Below are positions 25,565 through 34,717 of a stretch of 64,000 nucleotides of DNA, piece after piece. Position 1 is the stretch's first letter, and every line of letters starts with the position of its first letter. The notes beneath the pieces were generated by a model. That model worked only from the letters and a program-made list of their open reading frames with translations, was not told the origin of the DNA and ran no database searches. Where the stretch lies: positions 85,434-149,433 of the forward strand of contig JAHDXO010000002.1 of assembly GCA_023382975.1 (NCBI GenBank), read 5' to 3'. A program made the position numbers and the translations under genes. This DNA is from Pirellulaceae bacterium. Its GTDB lineage: Bacteria > Planctomycetota > Planctomycetia > Pirellulales > Pirellulaceae.

Positions 25565-26623
25565 CTACCGCGTTTTGTAGCGAGGTAGTTCTGACAAGAC
25601 GCCCGCGACGGCACGGTACATGTCGGTCGGCAACTCCTGCCCCGTCGGCACCCGGCGGTACAGTTCGCGCGTCAGTTTGCGCTGGTCGACGATCACTCGT
25701 CCGTGCTGTTGGGCGACTCGATAGATTTCGGCGGCGGTCTGGCCGGTTCCCTTGGCAAGCACCAGCGGAGCGGGCATCGCGGCCGGATCGAATTTCAAGG
25801 CGACCGCCAACGAACTGCCCGCGATCAGTACGACATCGGCGCGAGCCACCTGGTGGTCGATGTCCCCGTGCGCGAGTTGCTGACGGCGGTCGCGGCGGCG
25901 GCGCTGGAGTTGGGGATCGGTCTGCTCGTCGCGCGATTCCTCGCGGCGCTGCTCTTCGGTCATCCACAACTCCCGTTCATGTCGCCATCGCTGGTAGACG
26001 AAATCGGCGATGGCCAGAGCGACCACGACGATCAGCACTCGCAGCGCGACCGTGCTAAACAACGAGACGGCGCCGCCGGCCAGCGAGCGAGCGTCGCCCG
26101 CCCCCAGACTCAGCACCTCCAGCCGCAGGCTCCAGACACTCCAGACGGTGACCGACAGCACGGCCAGCAACTTCAGTAGCCCGAAACCGGTGCGCACCCA
26201 GTTCTCGCCCGTCCAAATGCGCCGCCAACCGGCCGCCGGACTCAAACGCTGGACGTCGGGAGCCAGTTTTTCGGGCAGGCACAACACTCCGAACTGCCCT
26301 ACCTGGGAAGCGACGGCAGCCAGCAGCACGACGCCCAGCGCCGGCAGCAGCACGACGCCCAGACGATAGATAGTCCGACGGCCCAGATCCGCGGCGAATT
26401 CGGCGTCCGCCGAGACCATCGCCTCGCCGCCCAGTTGCTCGACGGCAAAACCGCCCAGCCATTGCGTCAGATCGCCGCCGCGAATCCAGGCGACCGCCAA
26501 CGCGGCTACCAGCACGCCCGCGGCGGCAAGATCCCGGCTGCGGGCCACATGGCCTTGCTGGCGGGCCTGCTGGCGCCGGCGCGGTGTCGGCGGATGGATT
26601 CTCTCGCCCTGGGAATCGCTCAT
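25565..26623 (-). CDS. flhB: Flagellar export protein FlhB lacking the NPTH motif
   Basis: FlhB (352 residues) is the export-gate protein that switches the flagellar exporter from rod/hook to filament substrates. The family pattern is clear: N-terminal 'TPRRRQQARQQGHVARSRDL', four membrane helices, 'LPEKLAPDVQRLSPAAGWRR', and a cytoplasmic domain with 'ALKFDPAAMPAPLVLAKGTG'. The normally invariant NPTH self-cleavage motif is replaced by A-G-S-S at about residues 268-271. Cleavage-driven switching should therefore be absent or different. It is the last gene of fliN-fliO-fliP-fliQ-fliR-flhB; flhA, the usual next gene, is missing here. Confidence 0.92.
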   Translation of the reverse strand: MSDSQGERIHPPTPRRRQQARQQGHVARSRDLAAAGVLVAALAVAWIRGGDLTQWLGGFAVEQLGGEAMVSADAEFAADLGRRTIYRLGVVLLPALGVVLLAAVASQVGQFGVLCLPEKLAPDVQRLSPAAGWRRIWTGENWVRTGFGLLKLLAVLSVTVWSVWSLRLEVLSLGAGDARSLAGGAVSLFSTVALRVLIVVVALAIADFVYQRWRHERELWMTEEQRREESRDEQTDPQLQRRRRDRRQQLAHGDIDHQVARADVVLIAGSSLAVALKFDPAAMPAPLVLAKGTGQTAAEIYRVAQQHGRVIVDQRKLTRELYRRVPTGQELPTDMYRAVAGVLSELPRYKTR

Positions 26624-26696
26624 GACGGTACGTTATTCCTCGCGCGCGACCGAAAACAACACAACGATCACTCGCCCCGGCCGGTTGCGTGCTGGT

Positions 26697-27503
26697 TCAC
26701 CTCGGCAGGTAGTCGGCGGGTTGCATCGAATCGTAAACCGATGTCAACGCGACTTCCACATGTTGTTGAAAAACCCACGCCACGCTGCCCAGCGTCAGGA
26801 AGACCACGCCCATGGCAACCAGCATGTTCAGATTGAAACCCCACGACAGCGTGCTGATCTGAGGCACCAGTCGATTGACCGCGCCCAGCACCAGCGCGCT
26901 CAGCAGCAGCGAGACCAGCACCGGCGCACTGACTCGCAGCGCCAATTCGAAACTGCCCGCCGTCACCTGATGCAACGTTGTCAACAGACCGGCGTGAAAG
27001 CCGACTTGGCCCGGCGGCATCCATTGGAACGTGTCCAGCAGGGCCGTCAGCACTTGCCGGTGACCGCCCGTTAGAAAGAACGCCGCGATGCCGGTCAATT
27101 CAAACAGTTTGCCGAATCCGGTCGTCGCCGCGCCGTTGCCCGGATCGACCGCTTCAGCCAGCGCCATGCCGCTCATCTGCCCGATCCACTGGCCTCCGGC
27201 CTGCAGCGCAGCGACCAGGACTGCGATTGCCGTGCCGAGCACCAAACCGAATACGCCTTCGCGGCACGCTGCCATCAACAATTCCCAGGGATCGTCCAGC
27301 AGCGCGGCAAGCGACTGCGAATCGGTGACCGGCGCGATCATCAACGCGACCGCCAGGGTGAACAATCCGCGAGCCTGCCACGAAACGCGGTGGCCAACGA
27401 ACAACGGCGCAATCAACACCAACCCGCCGACGCGGAGCCCCACGAACAGAAACGCCAGAAACGGTTGAGGATCGACTTGCACGCCCGCTCGCTCCCCGGT
27501 CAC
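26697..27503 (-). CDS. fliR: Flagellar export protein FliR
   Basis: This 268-residue inner-membrane protein of the flagellar export gate has six hydrophobic segments and family landmarks 'FVGLRVGGLVLIAPLF', 'GQWIGQMSGMALAEAVDPGN' and 'VLGAVNRLVPQISTLSWGFN'. It starts with GTG at 27503, overlapping the fliQ stop as GTGA. FliP, FliQ and FliR together form the gate through which flagellar proteins leave. It lies 73 bases before flhB. Confidence 0.93.
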   Translation of the reverse strand: MTGERAGVQVDPQPFLAFLFVGLRVGGLVLIAPLFVGHRVSWQARGLFTLAVALMIAPVTDSQSLAALLDDPWELLMAACREGVFGLVLGTAIAVLVAALQAGGQWIGQMSGMALAEAVDPGNGAATTGFGKLFELTGIAAFFLTGGHRQVLTALLDTFQWMPPGQVGFHAGLLTTLHQVTAGSFELALRVSAPVLVSLLLSALVLGAVNRLVPQISTLSWGFNLNMLVAMGVVFLTLGSVAWVFQQHVEVALTSVYDSMQPADYLPR

Positions 27504-27775
27504 CCGCCGACGATTGTCGAAGGAATGTTGCCGATCAACACCTGCGAATATTCGACCAGCCGGGCGATCAACCAGGGCAACAGCAGCGCCAGCGCAGCGA
27601 CCATGGCCACGATCTTGGGCACGAACGAGATCGTCTGGTCCTGGATCTGCGTCAGCGTCTGTAGAATCCCGATCCCGAAGGCGACGATCAGTCCGACCGC
27701 CAGGATCGGCGAACCCAGCAACAGCGCGGTCAGCATGGCCTGGCGGCCCAGGTCGACGGCTTGTTCCATCTGCAT
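27500..27775 (-). CDS. fliQ: Flagellar export protein FliQ
   Basis: FliQ is a 91-residue protein with two membrane helices ('AMLTALLLGSPILAVGLIVA' and 'IVAMVAALALLLPWLIARLV') joined by the conserved cytoplasmic loop 'LTQIQDQTISFVPK'. It starts at the ATG at 27775, 20 bases after fliP, and overlaps fliR by 4 bases. Four copies are expected in the export gate. Length and motifs are normal. Confidence 0.94.
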   Translation of the reverse strand: MQMEQAVDLGRQAMLTALLLGSPILAVGLIVAFGIGILQTLTQIQDQTISFVPKIVAMVAALALLLPWLIARLVEYSQVLIGNIPSTIVGG

Positions 27776-27795
27776 GGCGGACCTCACCCGGATTG

Positions 27796-28632
27796 TCACG
27801 TGTACGGCGCGAAACTCTGCATCAACATCCCGACGACCAGGTTCCAGCCGTCGACCAGCACGAACAACATCAGTTTCAGCGGCAGCGAGATCATCGTCGG
27901 CGGCAGCATCACCATGCCCATCGAGACCGTGATGCTGGACACCACGAGGTCCAAGACCAGGAAGGGCAGATAGACCTGGAATCCGATCAGGAACGCAATC
28001 TTCAACTCGCTGAGCATGAACGCGGGCAGCAGCACTTGCAGTGGCACATCGTCGTACGTCGACGGCGTCTGTCGCTGCGGTTCGGGCAGATACTGGTAGA
28101 ACAGCCACACGTCGTCGCTGTTGCCCGCGATTTCGATCTGGCGGCTCATGAACCGACGCACCGGTTGGATTCCCGCCTGCCAAGCCTCGTCCAGACTCAT
28201 CGCCACATCCGGATCCGTGTAGGGTTGAACGGCGTCGCGGTAGACGTCGGTCCAGACCGGAGTCATCAGCAACAAGGTCATGAACATGGCCAGCGCCGTG
28301 ATCACCTGGTTCGGCGGCAGTTGTTGAGCGCCGAACGCTTGCCGCAACAGCCCCAGCACTACCGCAATGCGGACAAAGCTGGTCGTCATCAGCAAGATCG
28401 CCGGAGCCAGACTGACCACCGACATCACCAACATCACCTGCAAGGTCGACTGGACTCGCTGCGGACTGGTCCATGCTTCGGGGCCCTGCAGCAACGACTG
28501 CTCCAGCGGCAACGGGGGCGCCGCGGCAGGTTCGGTCGTCTGCCCCCGGACCGCAGCGGCGGGCGCGAACAAGACGAGCAACAGGCCGGCGACGACCAGC
28601 GCTCGCGGCAATCTGTCCTTCCAAGTTCGCAT
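27796..28632 (-). CDS. fliP: Flagellar export protein FliP
   Basis: This 278-residue protein has a cleavable signal peptide (ending near AAAVRGQ), as in most FliP. Conserved gate-forming helices follow: 'LAPAILLMTTSFVRIAVVLG', 'QVITALAMFMTLLLMTPVW', 'LLPAFMLSELKIAFLIGFQV', 'LPFLVLDLVVSSITVSMGM' and 'MISLPLKLMLFVLVDGWNLV'. Five copies form the core of the export gate. It sits 15 bases after fliO and 20 bases before fliQ. Confidence 0.95.
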   Translation of the reverse strand: MRTWKDRLPRALVVAGLLLVLFAPAAAVRGQTTEPAAAPPLPLEQSLLQGPEAWTSPQRVQSTLQVMLVMSVVSLAPAILLMTTSFVRIAVVLGLLRQAFGAQQLPPNQVITALAMFMTLLLMTPVWTDVYRDAVQPYTDPDVAMSLDEAWQAGIQPVRRFMSRQIEIAGNSDDVWLFYQYLPEPQRQTPSTYDDVPLQVLLPAFMLSELKIAFLIGFQVYLPFLVLDLVVSSITVSMGMVMLPPTMISLPLKLMLFVLVDGWNLVVGMLMQSFAPYT

Positions 28633-28647
28633 GGAAATTCCTGGTGC

Positions 28648-29367
28648 TCAGCGGATCGGACGCGACGACGCAGGCTGCTGCAACTGGCTGAGAATCTCAC
28701 GGAACGACGCCGAAATGCTGCCGGGATGGTCGTGCCGGCAGATCCCGTTCAGCCGGGCAATCTCGGCCGGATCCGTGATCTCCGTCAATGTCTCGGCACT
28801 GGTGGCGGTCACGGCCAGCAGCAGCAGCTTGTTGCCAACTTGGACCAGATGCATTTCTTGGCGGCCATTCAAGGGCACTCGCCCCAACGTCTGCACGACC
28901 GCCCCCGGAAGCCGCAGTCCGTTTCGGCCAGACAGCCGCCGCTGCAACCAGACCAGAAGTAAGAACAGCCCCACGACAACCGCCAAACTGGTCGCCGTGG
29001 TCAGCAGAGCACGTTCGGGTTTAGTCACCGCGGCCCGGCCCGTTCGATCAGATGCCTTCCGTGGCGCGAGCGCCAGTCCCGCGTTGTCGGATCCGGTGCG
29101 TGCGTTGTTCCCAGTCAACCGATCCGCACGCCCCGGAACCAGCGCGATAGGCAGCCGGAGCACCGGCCCCGCATCGGCCATCGCGACGAATCGTGCTGGG
29201 TCGTCGGAGTTGCGGAGGCGTCGGTCGGTCGTCGAGACTGGAGCGGCGGTCCCAACACGGACCACAGTGGGCTGTTCGCCCGACGATTGGGGCGGGCAGA
29301 CCAAGGGCAACCCCAGGATCGATGCCAAGGTCCACGCCAACATCCGTGAAAAGATGAAACGTTGCAT
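28648..29367 (-). CDS. fliO: FliO-like flagellar assembly protein
   Basis: This 239-residue protein fits FliO by position (between fliN and fliP) and layout. An N-terminal signal or helix leads to a long low-complexity periplasmic stretch, then one membrane helix 'LLTTATSLAVVVGLFLLLVW'. A small basic cytoplasmic domain follows with 'TLGRVPLNGRQEMHLVQVGN' and 'LLLLAVTATSAETL', the FliO signature. FliO helps the FliP ring assemble. It is longer than usual because of the periplasmic part. The ATG at 29367 is preferred; a TTG at 29382 is possible. Confidence 0.8.
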   Translation of the reverse strand: MQRFIFSRMLAWTLASILGLPLVCPPQSSGEQPTVVRVGTAAPVSTTDRRLRNSDDPARFVAMADAGPVLRLPIALVPGRADRLTGNNARTGSDNAGLALAPRKASDRTGRAAVTKPERALLTTATSLAVVVGLFLLLVWLQRRLSGRNGLRLPGAVVQTLGRVPLNGRQEMHLVQVGNKLLLLAVTATSAETLTEITDPAEIARLNGICRHDHPGSISASFREILSQLQQPASSRPIR

Positions 29368-29415
29368 CCCTGCAAATTCCAAAAAATGTTTCAGTTCGAC
29401 GACCGGATCAGCCGA

Positions 29416-29655
29416 TTACGATGCGGGATCGTGGCGGAGCACTTCGAGCACCCGGACGAACAACTCGTTGTCGCGCACCAGCAACTCGCCCCGAGCCACC
29501 AATTCGCCATCCGCAACCACGTCCACGGGATCGGCAGCGGCGGAATCGAGCGGCACCAGGCATCCGCGAGTCAGTTCCTGCACGGCCCCGGCCGTCAGGA
29601 CCGCGCGCCCCAGCTCGACAAGCACTTCCACTTCGCGCTCAGCAACCGCCGACAT
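29416..29655 (-). CDS. fliN: Short FliN-type flagellar switch protein (SpoA domain)
   Basis: This 79-residue protein consists almost only of a SpoA domain: 'REVEVLVELGRAVLTAGAVQ', 'GCLVPLDSAAADPVDVVADG' and 'ARGELLVRDNELFVRVLEVL'. FliN forms the lower part of the C-ring that receives export cargo and sets rotation. The ATG at 29655 with GGAG about 9 bases upstream is preferred. A longer in-frame TTG start at 29733 would add 26 residues without recognisable features. It lies 48 bases before fliO. The sequence is shorter than typical FliN, and the N-terminal FliM/FliH-binding extension is missing. Confidence 0.82.
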   Translation of the reverse strand: MSAVAEREVEVLVELGRAVLTAGAVQELTRGCLVPLDSAAADPVDVVADGELVARGELLVRDNELFVRVLEVLRHDPAS

Positions 29656-29784
29656 CCAGGCCAACTCCAGCGACGAAAATCCAAGACGAGACCGCGTACT
29701 TGTCGCCAAAATCAACGCCGGGGACAAGGCCAACTTTGCGTCGCCCCCCGCCTTGCTGCCAGCATTGCCAGCGTCGCGAACGGC

Positions 29785-30087
29785 TCAAGTCAGCGCAGTT
29801 TGCAGTTGCTGAGCGATTTGCCGCTCGATCATCCCGCGAAGCGGGACCGCAATGATGGGAAGCTTGCCAGCCACGTGTGCCCGGCTGTCCTCGACGGTCA
29901 ACTTGCCCGTGATCGTGATCCCGGAAGCCATCAGCGAGAAGTCGAGCACATTCTCGATCCAGGCCCCGTCGGCGTTGTCCAACTGATCCTGGAATCGGTC
30001 CCGGACCTGCTCGACGAAGCCCTTCAATCGGGTGACTGCTTCGTCCCGTCCCAAACCGTGCGGCACTTCGGTCTTGAATTCTGGCAT
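29785..30087 (-). CDS. Polyhydroxyalkanoic acid system-like protein
   Basis: This 100-residue protein matches the family often called polyhydroxyalkanoic acid system protein: 'MPEFKTEVPHGLGRDEAVTR' at the start, a middle 'LDFSLMASGITITGKLTVED' and 'VAGKLPIIAVPLRGMIERQI' near the end. The fold is a small START-like beta sheet with a C-terminal helix, and its function is not well known. It lies 129 bases upstream of fliN and may share its transcript. A link to polymer storage should not be assumed from the name alone. Confidence 0.75.
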   Translation of the reverse strand: MPEFKTEVPHGLGRDEAVTRLKGFVEQVRDRFQDQLDNADGAWIENVLDFSLMASGITITGKLTVEDSRAHVAGKLPIIAVPLRGMIERQIAQQLQTALT

Positions 30088-30237
30088 CGACGTTTTCCTC
30101 GTTGCGCTAGGCTCGAATCCCAGATGGCCCCGGATCGCCATTCCGAGCCCGTGCCATCTCGTTGCAGCCTTTCCCCAGGCCGACCCAGATTATGCGCGGC
30201 GGTGGCAACGAAGGTCAAGCGATGATCCTGGCCGGGC

Positions 30238-31293
30238 TCAACGCTGAAAGATGGGCAAGAAGCCCTTGTCAAGCTGGAGCATGATCAGGTTGCAACTGGT
30301 CACGTAGATCGGCCCGATGTTGCCGGCCCAGTGCCCTTCGTCGTTCTGCTCGTTGACGATTTTGTCGTAAAGCTTGTCGCGGAAGGGATCCCAATCTTTG
30401 CGACCCTGCCGGTAGATCACCTGCGCGTAATACAAGTACGTGTAGTGCCAATGCCCGAAGGCCTGGGCTTCGTCGGTGATGCGTCCCAGCGTTTTCTGAC
30501 AGTAGTCCAGCATCTGCGGAACGTGCTCGCTGTCGTAGTCGCCCGCGTTGTAGAGGGCGGCCAGGGCAGCCGCGGTGATCGCCGGGCGGGAACTGCCGCG
30601 ACTCTTCGAACTGTACGAGATGCCGCCATCCGGGTTCTTGCACTCGTAGATATACTTCTTCGCGTTGTCGATTACTTCGGAGGGAACCGGGATGCCCGCG
30701 TTGCGGCAGCCGCGCAGCCCTTGTACCTGGGTGATGGTCGTCGAGCCTTCATCAAAATCGTTGCCGTCCTTGGCGCTCACATAGCCCCAGCCGCCCGCTT
30801 TCGTCTGGCTCTTGGCACTGAAGTCGACGGCCTTGGTCAACGCCTCGATCAGCAACTGTCGAGTCTCCTCGTCCTGCTCTTCGCCCAGCACCTGGGACAG
30901 AAAAAGCATCGAAAACCCGTGGCCGTAGGTGTACCGGTTGTCGGTCTGCGGATCGCCAATCAGGCCATTGGAGCGGCACTTGGTGAACAGGTAATCCACC
31001 GCGCGGCGAATGTTTTTGGCGTACGGACCCTGAGTCGTCGTCGAACCGGAACAGATCAGCGCCGTGCCGGCCAACGCGGTCATTGCCGTGGGATAAGTCC
31101 CGGCGGTCCAGTTTCCTCGAATGGGGGACTGCGTTCTGGCCACCCAGTCCAGCCCGCGCTGCATGGCCTTTTCCCAGCGCGGATCTTTCTTGGCCGCACG
31201 AGCGGCCTCGCCACCTGTATGAAGTAGAGAAGCCGCGAAAGGTAATGCAACCAGAGACCGTAAAGCATGGCGCCGGGTGAGTCGCACAGTCAT
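30238..31293 (-). CDS. Secreted prenyltransferase/squalene-oxidase-repeat protein
   Basis: This 351-residue protein has an export signal with Arg pair (TRRHALRSLVALPFAASLLH) and alpha/alpha-toroid repeats of the terpene-cyclase/prenyltransferase type. Examples are 'GLDWVARTQSPIRGNWTAGT', 'AVDFSAKSQTKAGGWGY' and 'AKKYIYECKNPDGGISYSS'. No DxDD cyclase motif is seen, so it is probably a binding or glycan-related toroid protein, as is common in planctomycetes, not a cyclase. It begins 106 bases beyond the end of the VWA gene on the same strand. Confidence 0.75.
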   Translation of the reverse strand: MTVRLTRRHALRSLVALPFAASLLHTGGEAARAAKKDPRWEKAMQRGLDWVARTQSPIRGNWTAGTYPTAMTALAGTALICSGSTTTQGPYAKNIRRAVDYLFTKCRSNGLIGDPQTDNRYTYGHGFSMLFLSQVLGEEQDEETRQLLIEALTKAVDFSAKSQTKAGGWGYVSAKDGNDFDEGSTTITQVQGLRGCRNAGIPVPSEVIDNAKKYIYECKNPDGGISYSSKSRGSSRPAITAAALAALYNAGDYDSEHVPQMLDYCQKTLGRITDEAQAFGHWHYTYLYYAQVIYRQGRKDWDPFRDKLYDKIVNEQNDEGHWAGNIGPIYVTSCNLIMLQLDKGFLPIFQR

Positions 31294-31399
31294 CGCCAAT
31301 GTACTCCTGACACGGCCATCGGCCGCAACGAAAGTCGCAGGGAACGTTTTCCGCACAAATATCTGTATTGTAGTTCGTGCCGTCCGAGCGGCCAGTTGT

Positions 31400-33493
31400 T
31401 CACAGTTTCGGCACAGGGACAGTAACCCCTCCAGGTGGGCGAATAATGGGCATGTCGTAGTCAGCGTAGAAGTCAACGCCGAATCCGCGTTTTCGTTCCC
31501 AGTCGGCCCGCTGGGCCCATGGAGTGCCGGGATGGTTCTCGATCACTTTGTCAAACAAGGCTTTCGCTCGTTCGATGTAGGGCTTGCTGTCCTCGGTCAA
31601 CGTCTTTTCCCGCGTGGTAATCGTCCAATGCCGCAGCACGAGGTTGGGTGACTTGGTCGGCGACGCGGTCTTGGGATTGCGAATGAAATCTTCGCAAGCA
31701 GCGCCGTATTCCCAAATTCTCGCCTGGTAGGCGATCACTTGGCCATAGATCAAGTCGAAATTCGCCTGCCAGCGAGGATCGGCTTCCTGCTGGCGATGCT
31801 GGATCGCGTCCTCGAGCGCCTTCTGCACGCGGGCCAAGTACACCAAATAGTTCCTGGCCTTGACCTGCTCGGTGCGGGCCTGCCGCACGAATTCGTCATA
31901 CTGCAGCGAAAAGTGAATGCGCATCTCGATCTGACGCGCGATCTCGGGGCCCTGGTAGGGGTTCAGATCGTAAATGCACTGCCAGATCATGGTCCGCAGC
32001 GGGAATTTTTTTCGGTCGGCCAACACTTCCTCGCGATTTCGCAGGTCGGGTCGGTAGGGACGCATGATATCCAGCTCGTATTTGCGTTTCTCGCCGCGCA
32101 CCAGATTGGATTCGACGCTGGGAAGCATGAAGAAGACCCCGCCCGACTCGCGGGCCAAGCGGGTTTGTTCGTAGGGGCCAAAGCCGCTGGAGAACGCGTC
32201 GTGGCGGCGGCGGAATCCATCGATTTGCAGTTGTTCAACGAACCCCGTTTCGGGCCCGCGGTTGATGGTCAGCCAGTGCATTTCATTGGTCTGCGGATGA
32301 CGCCAGCGGATGTGGGCGTAGGGATATCCGAACACGGCCTCCCGACCCAGGACATAGATCCGGCAATTCGCCGCTTTGGCTTCGGCGACCGTCGCTTCCA
32401 GGTATTGGAGATTGTCTTCCTGTTCGCCGCTCTCGTCCGACACCAGAACCAACGCCATCTGCCGATTCGTTCGTTTGGCGTATTCGCGGTGCGTCGCGAT
32501 CGCTCGTCCGACGGCTTGGCACATGTACTCCTTGCCGGACTTGTCTTCCGGAACCTCGTCGATAGCCGCGCGGATCTCGTTGATGTCACTGGTCGGCCGG
32601 CGCGTGTGCTGCGTGAATCCTTCGCCAAAGCTGACGATGCTCGTCTCCAGGAATTGGGCCTGATTGCGGCCGACCAGTCCAAGTTGCAGGTAAACGTTGT
32701 TGATCCGCTCGCGGATTTCCTGCTGGTCATCCTTCATGCTGCCGGACTGATCGAATACCCACACGACCAAGACGGGGCCTTTCTCCATCATCCACATCAA
32801 TTCCTGGGCGATCCGGTCCATGGCTTGTTCGTAGTTGTCGATGATCGCCCGCGGATCGCCTTTGAATTCCTTGTCCGGAACCGCGGCGATCAACTGGGTG
32901 AAGGCCGGGGCGCCGGCCAAGGGATGATCGATACTGATCTGACCGACTTCCGCGGCGGCCGCGGCTTCTTTCAAGACTTGCTGATCGAGTTGAGGCACGC
33001 CGATCGTGCCCTGAGCGCCGACGGCCACACCGGTCATGGCACTGGAACTGACGCTGACCGCCGAGATCTCCGTCGAGACTTGAATCTCGGTGTCCAATTC
33101 GAATTCCACCGGATCGTCCTCGTTGCGCGGGTCGAACATCGCTTCGACCAGCGCCGGCGCGTTTCGGACATGGGTCGGCATCGTCAGATAGGCCAGCAGA
33201 ACCAAACCGACCAAATGGACGATCAGCGAAATGCCGCACGAGCCGAAACCGTAGACCAGTCTCATCAGGCCTGAATGCTCTTCCGCCTCGTCAAGTTCCT
33301 CGTCGGCACCGATCAGCAACTCTTCTTCGTCTTCTTCCGGCGGGCGCGGCTCGGCCGGAGGCAGAGTCGCAGGCTCGAAAGCCGCTTCGTCCAAGCGAGC
33401 GGGCTGGCTCACCGATTCGACCGCGTCCTCCGCCGGCGTCGCAGCCTGCTCATTTCGGGCGGTACGTCGTAGCGGAGGTGGTTTGGACGCCAT
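31400..33493 (-). CDS. Membrane-anchored VWA protein
   Basis: This 697-residue protein has an acidic, Pro-rich cytoplasmic N-terminus, one membrane helix (about 72-92, 'CGISLIVHLVGLVLLAYL') and a large extracytoplasmic part. The VWA domain carries MIDAS 'VLVVWVFDQSGSMKDDQQEI', with the Thr region near 'FGEGFTQHTRRPTSDINE' and 'MALVLVSDESGEQEDN'. It resembles planctomycete VWA proteins of unknown partner. The neighbour downstream is the toroid protein. The start at 33493 is favoured over an ATG at 33523, as the N-terminus MASKPPPLRR is typical. Confidence 0.75.
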   Translation of the reverse strand: MASKPPPLRRTARNEQAATPAEDAVESVSQPARLDEAAFEPATLPPAEPRPPEEDEEELLIGADEELDEAEEHSGLMRLVYGFGSCGISLIVHLVGLVLLAYLTMPTHVRNAPALVEAMFDPRNEDDPVEFELDTEIQVSTEISAVSVSSSAMTGVAVGAQGTIGVPQLDQQVLKEAAAAAEVGQISIDHPLAGAPAFTQLIAAVPDKEFKGDPRAIIDNYEQAMDRIAQELMWMMEKGPVLVVWVFDQSGSMKDDQQEIRERINNVYLQLGLVGRNQAQFLETSIVSFGEGFTQHTRRPTSDINEIRAAIDEVPEDKSGKEYMCQAVGRAIATHREYAKRTNRQMALVLVSDESGEQEDNLQYLEATVAEAKAANCRIYVLGREAVFGYPYAHIRWRHPQTNEMHWLTINRGPETGFVEQLQIDGFRRRHDAFSSGFGPYEQTRLARESGGVFFMLPSVESNLVRGEKRKYELDIMRPYRPDLRNREEVLADRKKFPLRTMIWQCIYDLNPYQGPEIARQIEMRIHFSLQYDEFVRQARTEQVKARNYLVYLARVQKALEDAIQHRQQEADPRWQANFDLIYGQVIAYQARIWEYGAACEDFIRNPKTASPTKSPNLVLRHWTITTREKTLTEDSKPYIERAKALFDKVIENHPGTPWAQRADWERKRGFGVDFYADYDMPIIRPPGGVTVPVPKL

Positions 33494-33851
33494 GGAAACT
33501 CCTTGGTCCGCAGCCGATGCCAAGGCCGCAGGATGGTGCCCTGCGACGGGCGCGGGACATTGAACACGCTCCCGCGATTATAAGACAAATCGCGACTTGG
33601 GAATCTGCCACGGTGAGTTTTTCGCCGATCGGCGGACGGCTTATTCCTGGACCGAGAAATCGCGAGGGAAACGAATTTTTTCCACGGGCGATGCGGGACA
33701 GAACGGCCTCCGCCCTACTTGGTTGCAGCCGACGGCGGCGTTAGGATAGCGGCTACAGCCTGCGCCGTGCCGGAAATGGGACCGGCACTGGGCGGCCCTG
33801 CCCCGGAGCGAGTCCCGTTTCGTGGCGGGTAATCCTTGGAGGCCAGTCGAT
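33494..33851. other. Divergent intergenic region with hairpin
   Basis: This 358-base gap lies between two divergent genes and must hold both promoters, although I cannot place them. One 7-bp perfect hairpin (GTGCCGG/CCGGCAC, 33767-33773 and 33782-33788, 8-base loop) sits about 60 bases upstream of the plus-strand gene. Nothing else is supported. Confidence 0.5.
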
Positions 33852-34571
33852 ATGTCTACCGATCCTTTTGCCAACGTTGCCAAACCGCCCGTCGAGACCG
33901 TTTCTGCCGAAGTGGTGGAACCGCCGCGCCGCAGCGGGGCCAAGACATGTCTGATCGGCTGCCTGATCCTGTTTCTGATTGCGCTGTGCGTCTGCGGCGG
34001 AATCGCCTGGTATGTCTACGCCAACCTGGGCCATTTCAAGAACATGATGTCGGACGCTGCCCGCCAGGCGATCGTCTCCGGCATCCAGGAATCGGATTTG
34101 AGCGAGGAAGAGAAGCAAGCCGTCATCTCTCAAGTGGATCGCGTCGTGGACCAGTACAAGTCGGGCGAAATCACGACGCAGGAACTGGGAAAGGTGATGG
34201 AAGAACTGGCCCAGTCGCCGTTGATGGGTGTGATCCTGATCTACTCGATCGAGGCCAAGTACATCCAACCGTCGGGGCTGAGCGCGGAGGAGAAGGACCA
34301 GGCGCGGCGCACGATGCAGCGGGTTCTTCGCGGAGTGTTGGAAGAGAAGATCCGGCAGGAGGAACTGGAGACCGCGCTGGACTACGTGACGGTCAAAGGG
34401 GCCAACGATACGCGCGAGTTGAAGAACTCGGTCAGCGACGACGAACTGCGAGCGTTTGTGGCGGAGTTGAAGGAACGGGCCGACTCGGCCGAGATTCCTG
34501 ACGAACCGTTCGAGGTCAAGATCGGCGAGGAATTCCGGCAGGCGATCGACCGCGCGTTGGGGGAGGGGTGA
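33852..34571 (+). CDS. Single-pass membrane protein, function unknown
   Basis: This 239-residue protein has a short cytoplasmic tail, one membrane helix with several Cys ('CLIGCLILFLIALCVCGGIA', about residues 33-55), and a helical, charged extracytoplasmic domain. The domain contains 'EEEKQAVISQVDRVVDQYKS' and 'AEEKDQARRTMQRVLRGVLE'. I do not recognise a family. The ATG at 33852 has GGAGG about 10 bases upstream. It is followed 146 bases later by the PAS-GAF-receiver gene on the same strand, so co-transcription is possible. Confidence 0.6.
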   Translation: MSTDPFANVAKPPVETVSAEVVEPPRRSGAKTCLIGCLILFLIALCVCGGIAWYVYANLGHFKNMMSDAARQAIVSGIQESDLSEEEKQAVISQVDRVVDQYKSGEITTQELGKVMEELAQSPLMGVILIYSIEAKYIQPSGLSAEEKDQARRTMQRVLRGVLEEKIRQEELETALDYVTVKGANDTRELKNSVSDDELRAFVAELKERADSAEIPDEPFEVKIGEEFRQAIDRALGEG

Positions 34572-34717
34572 GAACCGACGACGAAACAACGGGCAAGATT
34601 GGAGAGGCAGCTCGGTCCTGCCGGGCCGACGGACGTCCTGGCAGGCACTCCTGCAAGCGACCGTTGGTGGTCCGCGGTTTCTGCGCGGCGGGGACAGGCA
34701 GTGGGAGGTGAGCAGGT

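Noticed and set aside
31739..33274. Plus-strand frame of 511 codons
   Set aside because: It is antisense to the VWA gene with the DQSGS metal site.
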